Shown: one piece after another, positions 15,459 through 26,324 of the stretch | Layout: each line of letters begins with the position of its first letter | Numbering within the stretch: the stretch's first letter is position 1 | From: a virus | Reading direction: 5' to 3' (one strand) | Length of the DNA stretch: 59,778 nucleotides | IMG/VR virus record: IMGVR_UViG_3300044624_002493 | Coordinates: 1 to 59,778 of that record | Notes under the pieces: generated by a model | What the model was told of the DNA's origin: nothing | The model's database searches: none | Seen by the model: only the letters and a program-made list of their open reading frames with translations | Program-made: the position numbers and the translations under genes

Positions 15459-18077
15459 TTAAACTGCAGAATTGTCACTTACATAACTCCAGCGGCTGTT
15501 TGTGGTGTCCCAAAATGCTAATCTTCCGCCCGATGTTGGGCTGTTAGAAACTGATGCAATTGCACCTGTGGAACCAGTGATAGCGGTCAATGCACTGGCC
15601 GTGAACACAGATACTGTAAAAATAGCTGGATTAACAATTATAACATTGCCATATGCATTATAATTGCTCGAAGTGGACAAAGTGGTAAATCCTCCAGTGC
15701 CTGGAAAACTAAAACCAATGTTAAAACGTTCAATGTTAGAGGTACCGACACCACTACCTTCAATGTTGCCTGTGGTTGATATGTATCCTGTTCGAACATT
15801 ACCACTAACAACATTGCCAGTGGTGCTTATTAGTCCAGTGCTTGTAAATCCGCCACCTGTAATTGTGCCAGATGCAGAGAATACATTTGCCGTAACAACA
15901 TTGGCGCCGGTGATGTCGCCACCTACTCCGCCAGCGATGACCAAACTGTTTGCAGTCAACACATTGCCAGCAGCACTGATAAATCCAATAGAAGTAATAT
16001 TGCCGGTCATTGACAAATTACCAGCTTGGAATGTGCCAATGTTTGAAACACTGTAACCCATGCCATCCATGTTGGCAGTCAGCACCCCGGTGAATGCACC
16101 AGTGGCACCTGTTGATCCTGTTAATCCAGAGGCACCGGTTGCACCTATGGTTCCTTGTATACCACTTGCTCCAGTAGCACCTATGGTTCCTTGTGGTCCA
16201 GTACTACCAGTTAAACCAGTAGCTCCATCAAATCCAGTGGCTCCAATGCCAGTTGCGCCAGTCAATCCAGTTGCACCGGACCCAGTGGCTCCGGTCAGTC
16301 CGCTAGCTCCTTGCAAGCCCGCAATGGAAAAGTTCCAACTGTTGCCGGTATATCCATTGCCCGCAGTGCTTACAATATCTGCGTCAATCCAAAAATCAGT
16401 GCCCGATGCCAATACCAATTGACCTTCTGCCCAATAGACGTAGGTGCCGCTGTCAATTACTCTTACGCGATCACCTACAATATATGCAGTGTTAGCAGTA
16501 TTGACATTGGTAACAAATGCAAGTGTCGCTGGTGCTGATAGTGTTTTTGTTGTTGAACTTGTTAATCCGGCATATCCTGGTCCAGTAATGGCTTGTCCTG
16601 TAGCTCCAGTCAATCCAGTGGCACCCTGCAATCCAACTACACTGAACTTCCAATCATCATAATAACCAGAGCCACTGATTAGTTGCGGATCTATCACTAG
16701 GGTGGTTCCGCTGATTGATTGAATAATACCATCTATGAAAGCATCTTCGTCGAGTGTGGCACTGGCACGAATTCGCATGTTGGTGAAGTACGCACTTAAA
16801 TTGGTATTAAATGTTGTGGTAAATGTTCTATTAGAAGCCAGGGTTATTTCTACATTTGATAAACTGTTGAGCGCATATCCTAGGCCTGTGGCACCAGACA
16901 GTCCACTGGCACCTGTGGCGCCTTGGTTACCCTGTAGTGTAAAATTCCATGGACCTGGTTGCGACCCTGATCCTGACAAGGTATCAACTATCAATGTCAA
17001 ACTGGTGCCGCTGAAACTGGAGATTATACCTTCTAAAAATATGGTTGGTCCAACACCTTGCAGAGCTCGAACTCGTACACCACCGGTATAAGCAGACTGG
17101 GTGGATGCAGTCAAATTGGTAGTAAAGGTCACTAGGCCTAGGTTCATAGCCACAGTGGTGGATGATTGTAAAGTGTATCCGGGTCCAGTGGCCCCAGTTA
17201 ACCCTGTGGCTCCTGTTAAACCACTTGCTCCTGTGGCACCAATCAGTCCAGGATCACCTTGTGGTCCTTGAATACCGTCTGGTCCGGTGGCGCCCCGTAG
17301 GCCAATAATACCACTTGCACCTGTAGCACCAATTCCGGTGGCGCCTTGTAAACCAGTGGCACCAACAAAGCCTGTTAGACCAGGAGTACCGGTTGCACCC
17401 TGAAATCCAGTGGTGCCTTGTAAGCCAGTAGCTCCAGTTAGTCCACTTGCTCCGGTGGCGCCTGGACTCACTCCGGTGAGTAAACTACCGTTACCAATAA
17501 AATATGGAGCAGTTACATTGCCAGCAACACTGAGATTTGCTAGCGTACCAACGGTGGTCAAACTACTAAACAACACATTACTGCTTAAGGTGTTTCCGGT
17601 TATGTTTGAAGCATTACTGCTGGTCACAATACCAGTTAACAAACTACCGTTACCAAGAACATAGTTGCCGGTCACATTGCCAGTCACGTTGACATTGCCT
17701 GTGACACTGAGATTTGCCAAGTTTCCAACGGTGGTCAAACTACTGAATAGCACATTGCTGCTCAATGTGTTACCAATCAACAAACTAGCAGCCGATTGAC
17801 TTTGTAGGCCGGTTAATAAACTACCATTGCCCAAGAAAAATTCGCTGGTGCTTACGTTGCCAGAAACTGATACTGATGTCAGCGTACCTACCGAAGTTAT
17901 TGATGGTTGAGCATTGTTTGTAACTGTTGCAGCAGTCTGCGCTGTGATTGCAGTTGTAGCAGTACCAGCAGCATTAGCATAAGGTGGTACAGCACTGGAT
18001 AAAGTTGAAAAGTTAGCATCCAGCTCACTTAGCGGAATGTTACCTGATTGATTGGCAAACGTATATGGTACTGACAT
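15459..18077 (-). CDS. collagen-like tail fibre protein, 872 aa
   Basis: After an N-terminal segment ([18 protein letters not shown]) and repeats built on LGNGSLLTG and [14 protein letters not shown], several blocks of Gly-X-Y triplets occur (about residues 206-295, 400-415, 480-495 and 590-660), rich in GAT, GLT and GLQ. Non-collagen beta domains alternate with them and the C-terminus is a compact domain ([16 protein letters not shown]). Gly-X-Y blocks in phage fibres form trimeric triple helices. AGGATAACC precedes the ATG. Likely a host-recognition fibre. Confidence 0.88.
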   Translation of the reverse strand: MSVPYTFANQSGNIPLSELDANFSTLSSAVPPYANAAGTATTAITAQTAATVTNNAQPSITSVGTLTSVSVSGNVSTSEFFLGNGSLLTGLQSQSAASLLIGNTLSSNVLFSSLTTVGNLANLSVTGNVNVTGNVTGNYVLGNGSLLTGIVTSSNASNITGNTLSSNVLFSSLTTVGTLANLSVAGNVTAPYFIGNGSLLTGVSPGATGASGLTGATGLQGTTGFQGATGTPGLTGFVGATGLQGATGIGATGASGIIGLRGATGPDGIQGPQGDPGLIGATGASGLTGATGLTGATGPGYTLQSSTTVAMNLGLVTFTTNLTASTQSAYTGGVRVRALQGVGPTIFLEGIISSFSGTSLTLIVDTLSGSGSQPGPWNFTLQGNQGATGASGLSGATGLGYALNSLSNVEITLASNRTFTTTFNTNLSAYFTNMRIRASATLDEDAFIDGIIQSISGTTLVIDPQLISGSGYYDDWKFSVVGLQGATGLTGATGQAITGPGYAGLTSSTTKTLSAPATLAFVTNVNTANTAYIVGDRVRVIDSGTYVYWAEGQLVLASGTDFWIDADIVSTAGNGYTGNSWNFSIAGLQGASGLTGATGSGATGLTGATGIGATGFDGATGLTGSTGPQGTIGATGASGIQGTIGATGASGLTGSTGATGAFTGVLTANMDGMGYSVSNIGTFQAGNLSMTGNITSIGFISAAGNVLTANSLVIAGGVGGDITGANVVTANVFSASGTITGGGFTSTGLISTTGNVVSGNVRTGYISTTGNIEGSGVGTSNIERFNIGFSFPGTGGFTTLSTSSNYNAYGNVIIVNPAIFTVSVFTASALTAITGSTGAIASVSNSPTSGGRLAFWDTTNSRWSYVSDNSAV

Positions 18078-18080
18078 TGG

Positions 18081-20483
18081 TTATCCTAATATTGTGCGTT
18101 TTGGGAATACGAGATATTTATCGTATTCTGTGGTGTTGGTGTACATGTCAACAGGATCAATAAACATCATGCTGTTGCCATCAAATGTGGTTGGGGTACT
18201 AAATTCACTGCTGTACCAGGCAACTACACTGGTAGAACTGTTAATCCATTGAACTGTTTGATTCGATGCATTGGTCCAACTGGACGGAATGATAAGATTA
18301 ACGTCAAAAGTGGTGTAACTAGGTGGTGATGGCACCCATTCGTCGGTTGCTGGATTCCAATTTTTACTTAACAATCGATCTAATTCATAACGGTCTACTT
18401 CAAAATCTATTAGATTTAGGGTGTTGCCAATTGCTGACGTGATATTATATGCCAGCTGTGCGCCCTTTCCAGGCTTGGCATAGGCTATGACCCAGCTGGG
18501 AGTAAATCCCAGCACACGTCCATTGGCTTGTTTGCTCAGCATCCATGTTGGTAAAATATTTCCAATTTGCCCCACTGTGTCAATGACTTGGTCACGCATG
18601 TTAATTAAACTATTTGGGTAAACCACACTAACTTCAGTGCTGTCAGCTTCGTTGATTGGATATGGCAGGGTAACTTGTTTACTCACGCTTTGCCCGGCAT
18701 CATTTAGTAAATTATCAATAACTCGACTGTAAACTACCTCATAAATTACTTCGCCGGCAGCATTGGTAGCCTGAGCCACTTCTATTTCGCCCAATGTTAA
18801 ATTTTTCCAGTAATGATTTTCATACAAACTGCTGTAGTATTCTTCCAAGGTACTGCTAGTAAGTCCAAAGGCATGATTATAAATCACACGTGTTGACACG
18901 CCAAAATTTGGATCAGTGGGTCGATACAAAAGACTTTGTGGAAATATACTGGCATTTTGCAACAAGCCGTTGATTAGTGCTCGATCATCAGCTGGTGGCA
19001 TGGCCTGAATATAAAGATTTTCGTATGGCTCGTTGTACAAACGCACCACAGTAATGTAAAATTGTTTGGTAACATTGACAATATTGTTGATACTGGTAAC
19101 TTGCACAGTGAAATAAAATCTTAAATCAAAGGTAGTAGGTGTATCAATACCGTTCTGTGGTGACACATCAAACGTGGTAGTTCCTGTGTCCAAGGTAAAT
19201 GTGTCAAAACTACAACGCCCGGCAATGTCTCCAGATGGTAACAATTGCAACCCTTGTGGCAAGCTACTGGCACTGCCTGATAACAATTGATATTGCAATT
19301 CTAATCCGCTTACACTAATTGCTTTGACATACAGTGTGCTAGTTGAGCCATTGACAATGGTTCCAAGATTAGTTGGAGTCACCCACTGAATTTCACTGTT
19401 GATAGGACCGGTCACTGTTAGGCTGTAATCATACGGATTACTGATATACGTTGGATTGTCTAGTTTATAAACTTGTATGCTGAAATTGTAAATAGTTTCA
19501 GTGAGTCCTAGATTGGGAATGTATCCATAGTACCAACCAGTAACTGGATCTAATGTTAATCCCGGCACACCCGAACTGTCATCACCGTTTAAAACAAAAC
19601 GATATTGATCACCATCCAAGTCCATGCCAATAAACTGGAAGGCAAAGAAGTTGTCGCTTCTAGTAACTCCAATACTGCCTTCGGGGGTAGTGATAATAGG
19701 AATTCTAACCGGTGTGCCATCTGCAGTGATAAATGTGTTGTCGGCAGTTATTGTGGTATTGTCTGCTGTGAGACTGTTGCGACTGTAAACTGCAATGTTA
19801 AAAGTTCGTACGTTGGCCGTTTTGCCGTCAGTAACTTCTAACATAAATTCGTAAGTGGCATTGCCAGCCAAGGTAGTAAAGTCAAACGGAAATTGATCGT
19901 AACCTTGATCGGTACGACTAAAGCCTGCTGGCTCGCCAATGGCAGTGTAGGGATCAGTAAATCCAGAAATTAACCCAGTACGACTGATGGTCAATCCCGG
20001 TGGTAAACTGCCTGAAATCAAACGCACAAATACAATGTCGTCCGGATCAGTGTCAGTGTAACCAATTTGTAATCCTGCGACAACACTACCGTCGTAGTAT
20101 GATGCTATGTTACCAGCTGGGGTTGTGAACACTGGAGCATCTTGACCGGTGACTGTTAATGTAAATGTTCTGTCAGCCAAACGATTGACCACAGTTTTGC
20201 CAGCAATGGTGATCGTGGTATAAGCTCTGACAGCAAACTTGCTGGTAACATCTCGGCTGACTTCTTTGGGCACTCCTTGCACATTGGCAATTGCCCTGGG
20301 TATTCCGGCTAGTAATCCATTGGTTGAAATTTGTACGCCAGCTGGTAATTGCCCGGCAATTATTTCAAAATATACTGTTTCCTCGGTATCGGGCTCATAG
20401 GCCTGCAACGGTACCTGATAAAATACACCTTCGGCAATGGTGCCTAAGCTACCTGCAGCAGTTATCCAGATGGGTTGCGCCAT
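18081..20483 (-). CDS. large virion protein with Ig-like (He-PIG type) repeats, 800 aa
   Basis: The sequence begins IWITAAGSLGTIAEGVFYQV and contains repeated putative Ig-type units with the pattern xxGxLPxGxxIxxxGxxxGxP (for instance AGQLPAGVQISTNGLLAGIP and GSLPPGLTISRTGLISGF), usual in beta-sandwich adhesion modules. The last third (LYENHYWKNLTLGEIEVAQA onward) is non-repetitive and probably docks to the tail. AAGGAC ribosome site and a CTAAATA box upstream. Interpreted as a baseplate or fibre protein of the late module. Confidence 0.8.
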   Translation of the reverse strand: MAQPIWITAAGSLGTIAEGVFYQVPLQAYEPDTEETVYFEIIAGQLPAGVQISTNGLLAGIPRAIANVQGVPKEVSRDVTSKFAVRAYTTITIAGKTVVNRLADRTFTLTVTGQDAPVFTTPAGNIASYYDGSVVAGLQIGYTDTDPDDIVFVRLISGSLPPGLTISRTGLISGFTDPYTAIGEPAGFSRTDQGYDQFPFDFTTLAGNATYEFMLEVTDGKTANVRTFNIAVYSRNSLTADNTTITADNTFITADGTPVRIPIITTPEGSIGVTRSDNFFAFQFIGMDLDGDQYRFVLNGDDSSGVPGLTLDPVTGWYYGYIPNLGLTETIYNFSIQVYKLDNPTYISNPYDYSLTVTGPINSEIQWVTPTNLGTIVNGSTSTLYVKAISVSGLELQYQLLSGSASSLPQGLQLLPSGDIAGRCSFDTFTLDTGTTTFDVSPQNGIDTPTTFDLRFYFTVQVTSINNIVNVTKQFYITVVRLYNEPYENLYIQAMPPADDRALINGLLQNASIFPQSLLYRPTDPNFGVSTRVIYNHAFGLTSSTLEEYYSSLYENHYWKNLTLGEIEVAQATNAAGEVIYEVVYSRVIDNLLNDAGQSVSKQVTLPYPINEADSTEVSVVYPNSLINMRDQVIDTVGQIGNILPTWMLSKQANGRVLGFTPSWVIAYAKPGKGAQLAYNITSAIGNTLNLIDFEVDRYELDRLLSKNWNPATDEWVPSPPSYTTFDVNLIIPSSWTNASNQTVQWINSSTSVVAWYSSEFSTPTTFDGNSMMFIDPVDMYTNTTEYDKYLVFPKRTILG

Positions 20484-20503
20484 AAAATTCTGTCCTTATA
20501 CCA

Positions 20504-20509
20504 TATTTA
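20504..20509 (-). promoter_or_regulatory. CTAAATA late-type promoter
   Basis: CTAAATATGG on the minus strand about 20 nt upstream of the Ig-like virion gene start. Same box as at the other virion genes. Confidence 0.5.
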
Positions 20510-20541
20510 GTAGAAATTAAGCAAGTAACTTATTGCCAATT

Positions 20542-22215
20542 TTATCTACGTATTTGTGGTCTAGGCCAAACAGCGCCGCTAGTGGGCCTTATAAAGAAGT
20601 TACTAACCGGAAATGTGTTGCCATCGTCTGGGCGCAGTTTTTTAGCAAAAAGATACTGATTTGGAGCACCACGCAGGGCAGTAGGATCACGTTGCTCACC
20701 GCCGGTATCGGTTATCTGGCTTTTGGTTGAATAATAATCAATCCATTGTTTGGCCTGTGTTGCGGTTAGATTTAGATTGCTCTGCATCAGGCAGGCCAAC
20801 ATGCCACAAACCTGCGGACTGGACATGCTGGTTCCACTGAGTTTGGTAATCCAGTAGCTGGGATTCACAGGGTCCGGTATACCGCCAAAACTGCCGGGGC
20901 TGTTGACACTGCTCATGATATCAGAACCGGGAGCAAAAACATCTATGCCAGGTCCATTGTTGCTGAAACTAGACTTGTATTCCTGACTGGCTGTGCCAAC
21001 GGAACCAACACAGATAACTCCGGGCACCGATCCAGGAGTGGTACCTTTGCTGATGTCCCAGTAGTAATTTGTACCACCGTATGTGGCGTTGATGCGATTG
21101 CCAACGAGTCCATCATAGTTGGGATCCGTGGGCAACAAGATCACAGTATTGAGATTTCCTGCTGCACCCACTACCACTATGCCATCATCGAGAGCATCCT
21201 GTACATCAGCTTCAATGGCTGGATTGTAGTAATTGGTTGTGGCCACACCTCCTACAGCATAGATGCTTCGATCCAACAAGGTATCGTTGCTCAAGCCTGA
21301 GGAATTGATACTGGTTACTCCTCCCCAACGAGCCAAGGTCACTGGACCAAACGCTGGCACTGTGGCGGTATTTGGCCATCTGACAAACTGCCCATAGCTA
21401 CAATTACAAATAGTAGGGTTGCGCTGATTGATGGCAGGATTTATGGGCTTGGTGGCATGAAAAGCTCTGACGTAGTCCCATAACAAGAAAAAATCCATGC
21501 TGTTGGGATCCGTGCCATAGGGATTGATATTGTAGATATTGGAACTGCGAGCCCAACCATAATTTGAACCGCAGGCAATACCGGCCACGTTACAACCATG
21601 ATTGTTGTCAGTAGTTCTTTGAGCATTTCCGGGGTCTACAACGGGGGTATACACATATGGACTTTGAGCCGGTCGCCCCAGATAACTGTTGAGACTGAAC
21701 CAATTGAATTGATTGACACGAGTACCCCCTGTGCCGTCAGAATTTACCGCAAATTCTGGGTGCGTAGGGTCCATGAATCCATCGATGATGACCACATCAA
21801 CGTTAAGTCCTGCGGCATTGTATTGCGCTGTTCCAGTTTGATCTGGCGTACCGTCGGTGCCCCAGCCAGGAATTTGCACGCCGTCTACGCAACGCAACAC
21901 TCCCCAATTTAGATCGTTGGTGTTATCTGTGGATGTTTTGCTAAAGGTTCCGGTCTGTTCCCAAACAGGTTCTACCCCATATCGTCCTATATCGCCCATG
22001 GTAACAGCGGCCACTCTAGGATCATTTTGCAAAGCCTCGGCTTCGGCAGCAGTCAACCAATAGTGAGTGTTACGGCTTATGGGTCTGCGATTTGCACATT
22101 CTACAGCACGATCGGGAATGCAGTCTGTGCCACCAGGAGTTTCCATGTCGTCATAAAAACAGTCACAGTCCTGACCTTTTTTCAGTGTGACTACGTATTC
22201 GTTGATATCACTCAT
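20542..22215 (-). CDS. subtilisin-like (S8) serine protease, probably virion-associated, 557 aa
   Basis: The catalytic triad of family S8 is visible: Asp145 in VVIIDGFMD, His206 in DNNHGCNVAG and Ser463 in LSGTSMSSPQ, with the oxyanion Asn354 in VVGAAGN. Residues 1-100 look like an I9-type propeptide or docking region (EYVVTLKKGQDCDCF, then NDPRVAAVTMGD). No signal peptide. It lies between two fibre genes in the late module, so it may mature virion proteins or cut surface proteins of the host. The start is just after the stop of the 844-aa fibre gene. Confidence 0.9.
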   Translation of the reverse strand: MSDINEYVVTLKKGQDCDCFYDDMETPGGTDCIPDRAVECANRRPISRNTHYWLTAAEAEALQNDPRVAAVTMGDIGRYGVEPVWEQTGTFSKTSTDNTNDLNWGVLRCVDGVQIPGWGTDGTPDQTGTAQYNAAGLNVDVVIIDGFMDPTHPEFAVNSDGTGGTRVNQFNWFSLNSYLGRPAQSPYVYTPVVDPGNAQRTTDNNHGCNVAGIACGSNYGWARSSNIYNINPYGTDPNSMDFFLLWDYVRAFHATKPINPAINQRNPTICNCSYGQFVRWPNTATVPAFGPVTLARWGGVTSINSSGLSNDTLLDRSIYAVGGVATTNYYNPAIEADVQDALDDGIVVVGAAGNLNTVILLPTDPNYDGLVGNRINATYGGTNYYWDISKGTTPGSVPGVICVGSVGTASQEYKSSFSNNGPGIDVFAPGSDIMSSVNSPGSFGGIPDPVNPSYWITKLSGTSMSSPQVCGMLACLMQSNLNLTATQAKQWIDYYSTKSQITDTGGEQRDPTALRGAPNQYLFAKKLRPDDGNTFPVSNFFIRPTSGAVWPRPQIRR

Positions 22216-22216
22216 G

Positions 22217-24751
22217 TTATAGTTCAGTTTGCAGTATGGTCAATTCAACCGTGATAGCCACAGTGTTTCCACTGTTGTTGGTAATGGCCACTGGAATATT
22301 AGTGTTGGGCGGTGTTTCATCGTTGTAACAAACCACGCCTGGGCTCATCAATATGGTTTGATTACCTGTGGTAATTACTTCAGCTAGTACACCAGCACCC
22401 GGGTTTGGATCATTGCCTTGAGTACGACTTGCGTCGGCAGTTCTTGCTGCATCACTGGTATAAATTCTAACCCAAGCAGAATCTGTGGTGGATATTTTGT
22501 ATAAATTATATCCTTTGTATCCAATAATTGTTGCGTTAGCGGTAGCTGCATTGCCTAAACTACCAGTACTTACATTAGCTGTAGTTCTGCTAGTTGCGCC
22601 AACACCAGTGGCTCCAGTTGGGCCAGTGGCTCCAGTTGGTCCGCCACTAGGACCAGTCGCACCAGTGAATCCAGTTGAGCCAACACCACCTGCTCCTGTT
22701 GCGCCGGTTGGGCCGGTAGGGCCAGTTGCGCCAACACCGCCAGGACCGGTTGCTCCGGTTGCTCCTATAGGACCGCCACTTGGACCAGTTGCTCCCTGTG
22801 GGCCAGTTGCTCCAGTTGTGCCTGCGCCAGTTGCGCCTGTGGTACCTGTTCCAGTTGCTCCTGTGATACCAGTTGCTCCCTGTGGGCCAGTTGCTCCAGT
22901 TGTGCCTGCGCCAGTTGCGCCTGTGGTACCTGTTCCAGTTGCTCCTGTGATACCAGTTGCTCCCTGTGGGCCAGTTGCTCCCTGTGGGCCAGTTGCTCCA
23001 ATACCACCACTACCACCGGATATACCGGTTAAGAAAGCACCGTTACCTACAAAGTAATTTCCAGTAACATTACCAATGGCAGAAACATTTTGAGCAAAAG
23101 AAATATTGCTGGTAAAGTTAATGTTTCCAGCTACGTTTGGACTATTGTAAAAAGTAACATTGTTTGAATAAAGATTAAAACTAAATCCAGGACCACTACC
23201 TATGGTCACATAGCTACTGGTTATGTCAATATCAGATGATCCACCACCGGCTAGATATATTCCATTTGACTGATTTAGTATGTTTAATTTTTGACCACTT
23301 TGACCAGAGATGTAACTGCCAACTTGAACTCCGGGTACTGTGGTACTGCTAGAATTTAAATTAACTGCACCAGTGACTGATAAATTTGCAGTGGATATAT
23401 TAGCAGTATTACTGATGCTGTAACCTTGACCATTGATGTTACCAGTCATGTCTCCGTTTAGTACACCAGTGCCAGTTGCACCTTGCAGGCCAGTTGCTCC
23501 TACAGGACCGCCACTTGGTCCAGTTGCACCGGTAGGGCCAGTTGCGCCTACGCCAGTTGCGCCTGCGGTGCCAGTAGCACCAGTGAGACCAGTTGCTCCT
23601 GTAATACCAGTTGCACCGGCAGGGCCAGTTGCGCCTACGCCAGTTGCTCCAGTTGTACCTGCGCCAGTTGCGCCTGCGGTGCCAGTAGCACCAGTGAGAC
23701 CAGTAGTACCAGTAAGTCCAGTTGCACCATTAGCACCATTGGCGCCATTGACCCCGGATACTCCGTCAAGTCCAGCTGGCCCAGTTGCACCAGTTAATCC
23801 TGTAGATCCATTAGTACCTGCTGTGCCAGTTGCACCAGTTAACCCTGTTGTGCCTGTTGCACCTTGAAGGCCGGTTGTGCCAGTGGCGCCAGTAAGACCT
23901 GTTGCTCCAGTGGCACCTGCGCCTCCTGCAACAACCACGCCAGTTAAAAATGCACCATTGCCTAAGAAGTAATCGCCAGATACATTTCCAGTGGTAGTAA
24001 TATCACCAGCAATAGCAGTATTGGCTGTGACCACTTCTTGTCCATCAACCTGAAGTCCGCCAGTAGAACCTTCATTGATAACCACGTTGCCAAGATAAAT
24101 TGAACTGTTGCTGAGGTACAGATCTTTCCAGAAATTATCCACGTTACCTAGACTGTAGATAGCGTTTCCGTAAGGAATAAGATTGGCCACAATGCCACCT
24201 TCGGCATAGGCAACAACATTGGCATTGCTATAAGCAGCCGGAATTCCAGCCATGGTAGATGCATTACCAAAGAAATAAGCACCTGTGATGTTGCCACTGG
24301 AATTAACTATTCCGGTAGTTATTAAATTTCCTGCGTTTACATTCCCGGTGGCAGAAACCGATCCGCTTACACGTATACCTTGATCTGTGAAAGTGGCTAC
24401 GTTGGCAGTGCCAGCCACAGTGACCAGCACATTACCGCCCGACGATGGGATAGTTACATTTGTTGTGCCAAAGTTGATACTAGGAGTAGTGATGTTGGCA
24501 ATTTGAGTAACCTGGGCCCAGATCACACTGCTTCCGTCATAGTTAGCAAAACAATAGTAAAAATAGGTACTGTCAAAGGCATACATGCCGGCCACGTCAC
24601 CAATGCTGCCTACCAAAGTCGGTGGCGGTGATGATTGTGCTCGTGCGTATAATTCGCTAAAATTGCTGTTAGTTTTTTGAAAACTAGTGCGTATAGGATC
24701 GCCTTGCCCGTCGTTGGGTGAAGTGCCTACGTTGATTATTTGTTGTGCCAT
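22217..24751 (-). CDS. collagen-like tail fibre protein, 844 aa
   Basis: The N-terminus ([20 protein letters not shown], then [10 protein letters not shown]) is the attachment motif shared with the other fibre proteins here. Two Gly-X-Y blocks (about residues 280-430 and 580-730), with units such as [10 protein letters not shown] and [13 protein letters not shown], flank a non-collagen domain containing repeated [18 protein letters not shown]. Near 22.80-23.00 kb the second block contains a DNA-level tandem repeat with small breaks in the Gly register. GAGGAC precedes the ATG. Confidence 0.88.
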   Translation of the reverse strand: MAQQIINVGTSPNDGQGDPIRTSFQKTNSNFSELYARAQSSPPPTLVGSIGDVAGMYAFDSTYFYYCFANYDGSSVIWAQVTQIANITTPSINFGTTNVTIPSSGGNVLVTVAGTANVATFTDQGIRVSGSVSATGNVNAGNLITTGIVNSSGNITGAYFFGNASTMAGIPAAYSNANVVAYAEGGIVANLIPYGNAIYSLGNVDNFWKDLYLSNSSIYLGNVVINEGSTGGLQVDGQEVVTANTAIAGDITTTGNVSGDYFLGNGAFLTGVVVAGGAGATGATGLTGATGTTGLQGATGTTGLTGATGTAGTNGSTGLTGATGPAGLDGVSGVNGANGANGATGLTGTTGLTGATGTAGATGAGTTGATGVGATGPAGATGITGATGLTGATGTAGATGVGATGPTGATGPSGGPVGATGLQGATGTGVLNGDMTGNINGQGYSISNTANISTANLSVTGAVNLNSSSTTVPGVQVGSYISGQSGQKLNILNQSNGIYLAGGGSSDIDITSSYVTIGSGPGFSFNLYSNNVTFYNSPNVAGNINFTSNISFAQNVSAIGNVTGNYFVGNGAFLTGISGGSGGIGATGPQGATGPQGATGITGATGTGTTGATGAGTTGATGPQGATGITGATGTGTTGATGAGTTGATGPQGATGPSGGPIGATGATGPGGVGATGPTGPTGATGAGGVGSTGFTGATGPSGGPTGATGPTGATGVGATSRTTANVSTGSLGNAATANATIIGYKGYNLYKISTTDSAWVRIYTSDAARTADASRTQGNDPNPGAGVLAEVITTGNQTILMSPGVVCYNDETPPNTNIPVAITNNSGNTVAITVELTILQTEL

Positions 24752-24772
24752 AGATTAGAGTCCTCTGATGTG

Positions 24773-24778
24773 TATTTA
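24773..24778 (-). promoter_or_regulatory. TAAATA late promoter of the 844-aa fibre gene
   Basis: GGTAAATACA on the minus strand, 21 nt upstream of the ATG, with the GAGGAC ribosome site between. Confidence 0.6.
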
Positions 24779-24801
24779 CCAGAAGATGTACTATGGCAGT
24801 T

Positions 24802-25557
24802 TTAGGTTCGTAACTCTGTTAATTCGTTTTTAATTTTGTGTGCCAAACGCAAGTGCATACCAGCACCATAATGCGTTAAATCTCTAGCTTTGCCGCCACT
24901 AATTTCTCCACGTCCACAAAATTCGGTTTCTGGATAGTAAAATAGTATAGGGATTTGATGTTGTGCGCAGATCTGTTGCATGGCCAATACGTTTTTTCTA
25001 CGATTTATATGAGAATTATCACAGTGATCTATCCAACAACTATAGAAGTCTTTCATAAAATCGCTCGTGGTCCAAGGTCCACAACTTTCGACTCTGGCAT
25101 CATTTAACACAACTTCGACACGATCAACGTGAGGGACCAGGACCACAACTGCTTCAACGTTAAGATGCTCAATCCAGTATTCTAACAGCCTAAAACAAGT
25201 GTCTAAACTGCCGCCGCCGACACCCAAATTCCACGCTTGTTTGCCTAGTTGTGCGGCCAACACTTCGGTCCAGATTTGATGCCGATGCAGTCCTACACCT
25301 TGTGTGTAGCTGCAACCCAAGGTCAATATTCTAGGACTTGAATCAAACTCATCGGTTCTAAATCCGTGATAGTTGAATTGATAGTCTATGTCTGAATATG
25401 GATACCAGCCAGCCCGTTCAAGACGAGCTCGTTGTTCTGGATCGTGGCAGTTGTTATCGTAGAGTAATTGTGTGTCAGTGCCAAGCCATTTGAGTGTTTT
25501 TCCACCGTGGCTTTGCCATCTATGATAGGGCGGTCTAGAGTCGTTCGCTACAGACAT
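24802..25557 (-). CDS. SGNH/GDSL-like hydrolase family protein 3, 251 aa
   Basis: RILTLGCSYTQGVG near residues 78-91 is block I with the candidate Ser, NLGVGGGSLDT near 113-123 block II, and the C-terminal LTHYGAGMHLRLAHKI gives a candidate block V His. An N-terminal extension (HRWQSHGGKTLKWLG, then FNYHGFRTDEFD) resembles the part found before SGNH domains of glycan O-acyl esterases. Overlaps the SOD gene by 23 nt, so the two are co-translated. Confidence 0.75.
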   Translation of the reverse strand: MSVANDSRPPYHRWQSHGGKTLKWLGTDTQLLYDNNCHDPEQRARLERAGWYPYSDIDYQFNYHGFRTDEFDSSPRILTLGCSYTQGVGLHRHQIWTEVLAAQLGKQAWNLGVGGGSLDTCFRLLEYWIEHLNVEAVVVLVPHVDRVEVVLNDARVESCGPWTTSDFMKDFYSCWIDHCDNSHINRRKNVLAMQQICAQHQIPILFYYPETEFCGRGEISGGKARDLTHYGAGMHLRLAHKIKNELTELRT

Positions 25558-26089
25558 TCCAGTTGATAATTTTCCATATATTATCTAGGTACCGTTCTTT
25601 GTCCCATTGATAATCTAGAGCCCAGACATGTTCCCACCAGTCAACAAGCACACAGATATCTGTTCTAACTTGATGATTTGGGATGGTTTTAATCGTGCCC
25701 GATGTGCTAAGATATACCCAGCCCGATCCCTGGACGGCCATGGCCACCTTTTTAAATTCTGCTTTAAAGTCTTCATAGGTTTTGAAGTTGGTTTCGATTA
25801 GTTCTAGCACAGCACCTTTGGGACGATTGGCGCCTTTAGGTGCTTGTAATTGTGGGAAAAATTTGTTATGCAAAAACGATCCGGCACGGTTAAAATCTGC
25901 ATTGCCTTCGCCGGCGTTGTAGCGTCGGGCATAACCTTTGGCCAAATGCTCATAATGATAATCGATACTGGCCTTGCTCAGAACAGGATCCAGTGCTTTT
26001 TCGCTGTAGGGCAGGGGAGTAGTTTCCAGCTTGGCTGGACGAGTAGTTGCTTCAAGCAAGTCTAGATCTTGTCGTATATTAAAGTGCAT
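25535..26089 (-). CDS. iron/manganese superoxide dismutase, 184 aa
   Basis: All four metal ligands of the Fe/Mn-SOD family can be placed: His45 (IDYHYEHL), His74 (GSFLHNKFF), Asp150 and His154 (VDWWEHVWALDY). The N-terminal LPYSEKALDPVLS and C-terminal YLDNIWKIINW blocks also fit, and the length is normal for the family apart from a short N-terminal extension. It converts superoxide to peroxide and oxygen in the cytoplasm. Fe or Mn preference cannot be decided. A TAAATA box exactly 5 nt before the ATG suggests late expression. A rubrerythrin (35685) could remove the peroxide made. Confidence 0.93.
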   Translation of the reverse strand: MHFNIRQDLDLLEATTRPAKLETTPLPYSEKALDPVLSKASIDYHYEHLAKGYARRYNAGEGNADFNRAGSFLHNKFFPQLQAPKGANRPKGAVLELIETNFKTYEDFKAEFKKVAMAVQGSGWVYLSTSGTIKTIPNHQVRTDICVLVDWWEHVWALDYQWDKERYLDNIWKIINWNVCSERL

Positions 26090-26094
26090 AAGAA

Positions 26095-26101
26095 TATTTA
26101 T
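26095..26101 (-). promoter_or_regulatory. ATAAATA late promoter, 5 nt from the SOD ATG
   Basis: ATAAATA-TTCTT-ATG on the minus strand. The box overlaps the stop codon of the IF-1 gene, so SOD can be transcribed separately late in infection. Confidence 0.65.
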
Positions 26102-26316
26102 CGGCGACGTGTAATACGACCACGACCAAGATCGTAAGGGCTAAATTCCATTTCCACAGTATCACCCATTAGCACTTTGATGTTATTTTGGCGCATACGA
26201 CCGCTGAGATTAGCAAGCACAGGTTTTTCAAAGTTTTCAATTTGAACTCTATACATGGTGTTGGGAAGCACTTCTGCTATAACACCTTCCATTTTGATCA
26301 CATCTTCTTTACCCAA
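26098..26316 (-). CDS. infA: translation initiation factor IF-1, 72 aa
   Basis: The sequence follows bacterial IF-1 from end to end: KEDVIKMEGVIAEVLPNTMY, RVQIENFEKPVLANLSGRMR, a MGDTVEMEFSPYDLGRGRIT end, and exactly 72 residues. IF-1 is an OB-fold protein that blocks the ribosomal A site during initiation. The acidic ENGH loop of hosts is replaced by ENFEK. The start is TTG at 26316, giving the canonical length; GAGGAG lies 12 nt upstream. An ATT at 26325 would overlap the previous stop (TAATT) and add three residues. Placed between an unknown gene and SOD. Confidence 0.93.
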   Translation of the reverse strand: MGKEDVIKMEGVIAEVLPNTMYRVQIENFEKPVLANLSGRMRQNNIKVLMGDTVEMEFSPYDLGRGRITRRR

Positions 26317-26324
26317 TTGGCTAA

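Noticed and set aside
15459-24751. Repeated Gly-X-Y DNA considered as a CRISPR-like array
   Set aside because: The repeats are coding triplets within one open frame, with no unique spacers of constant length.
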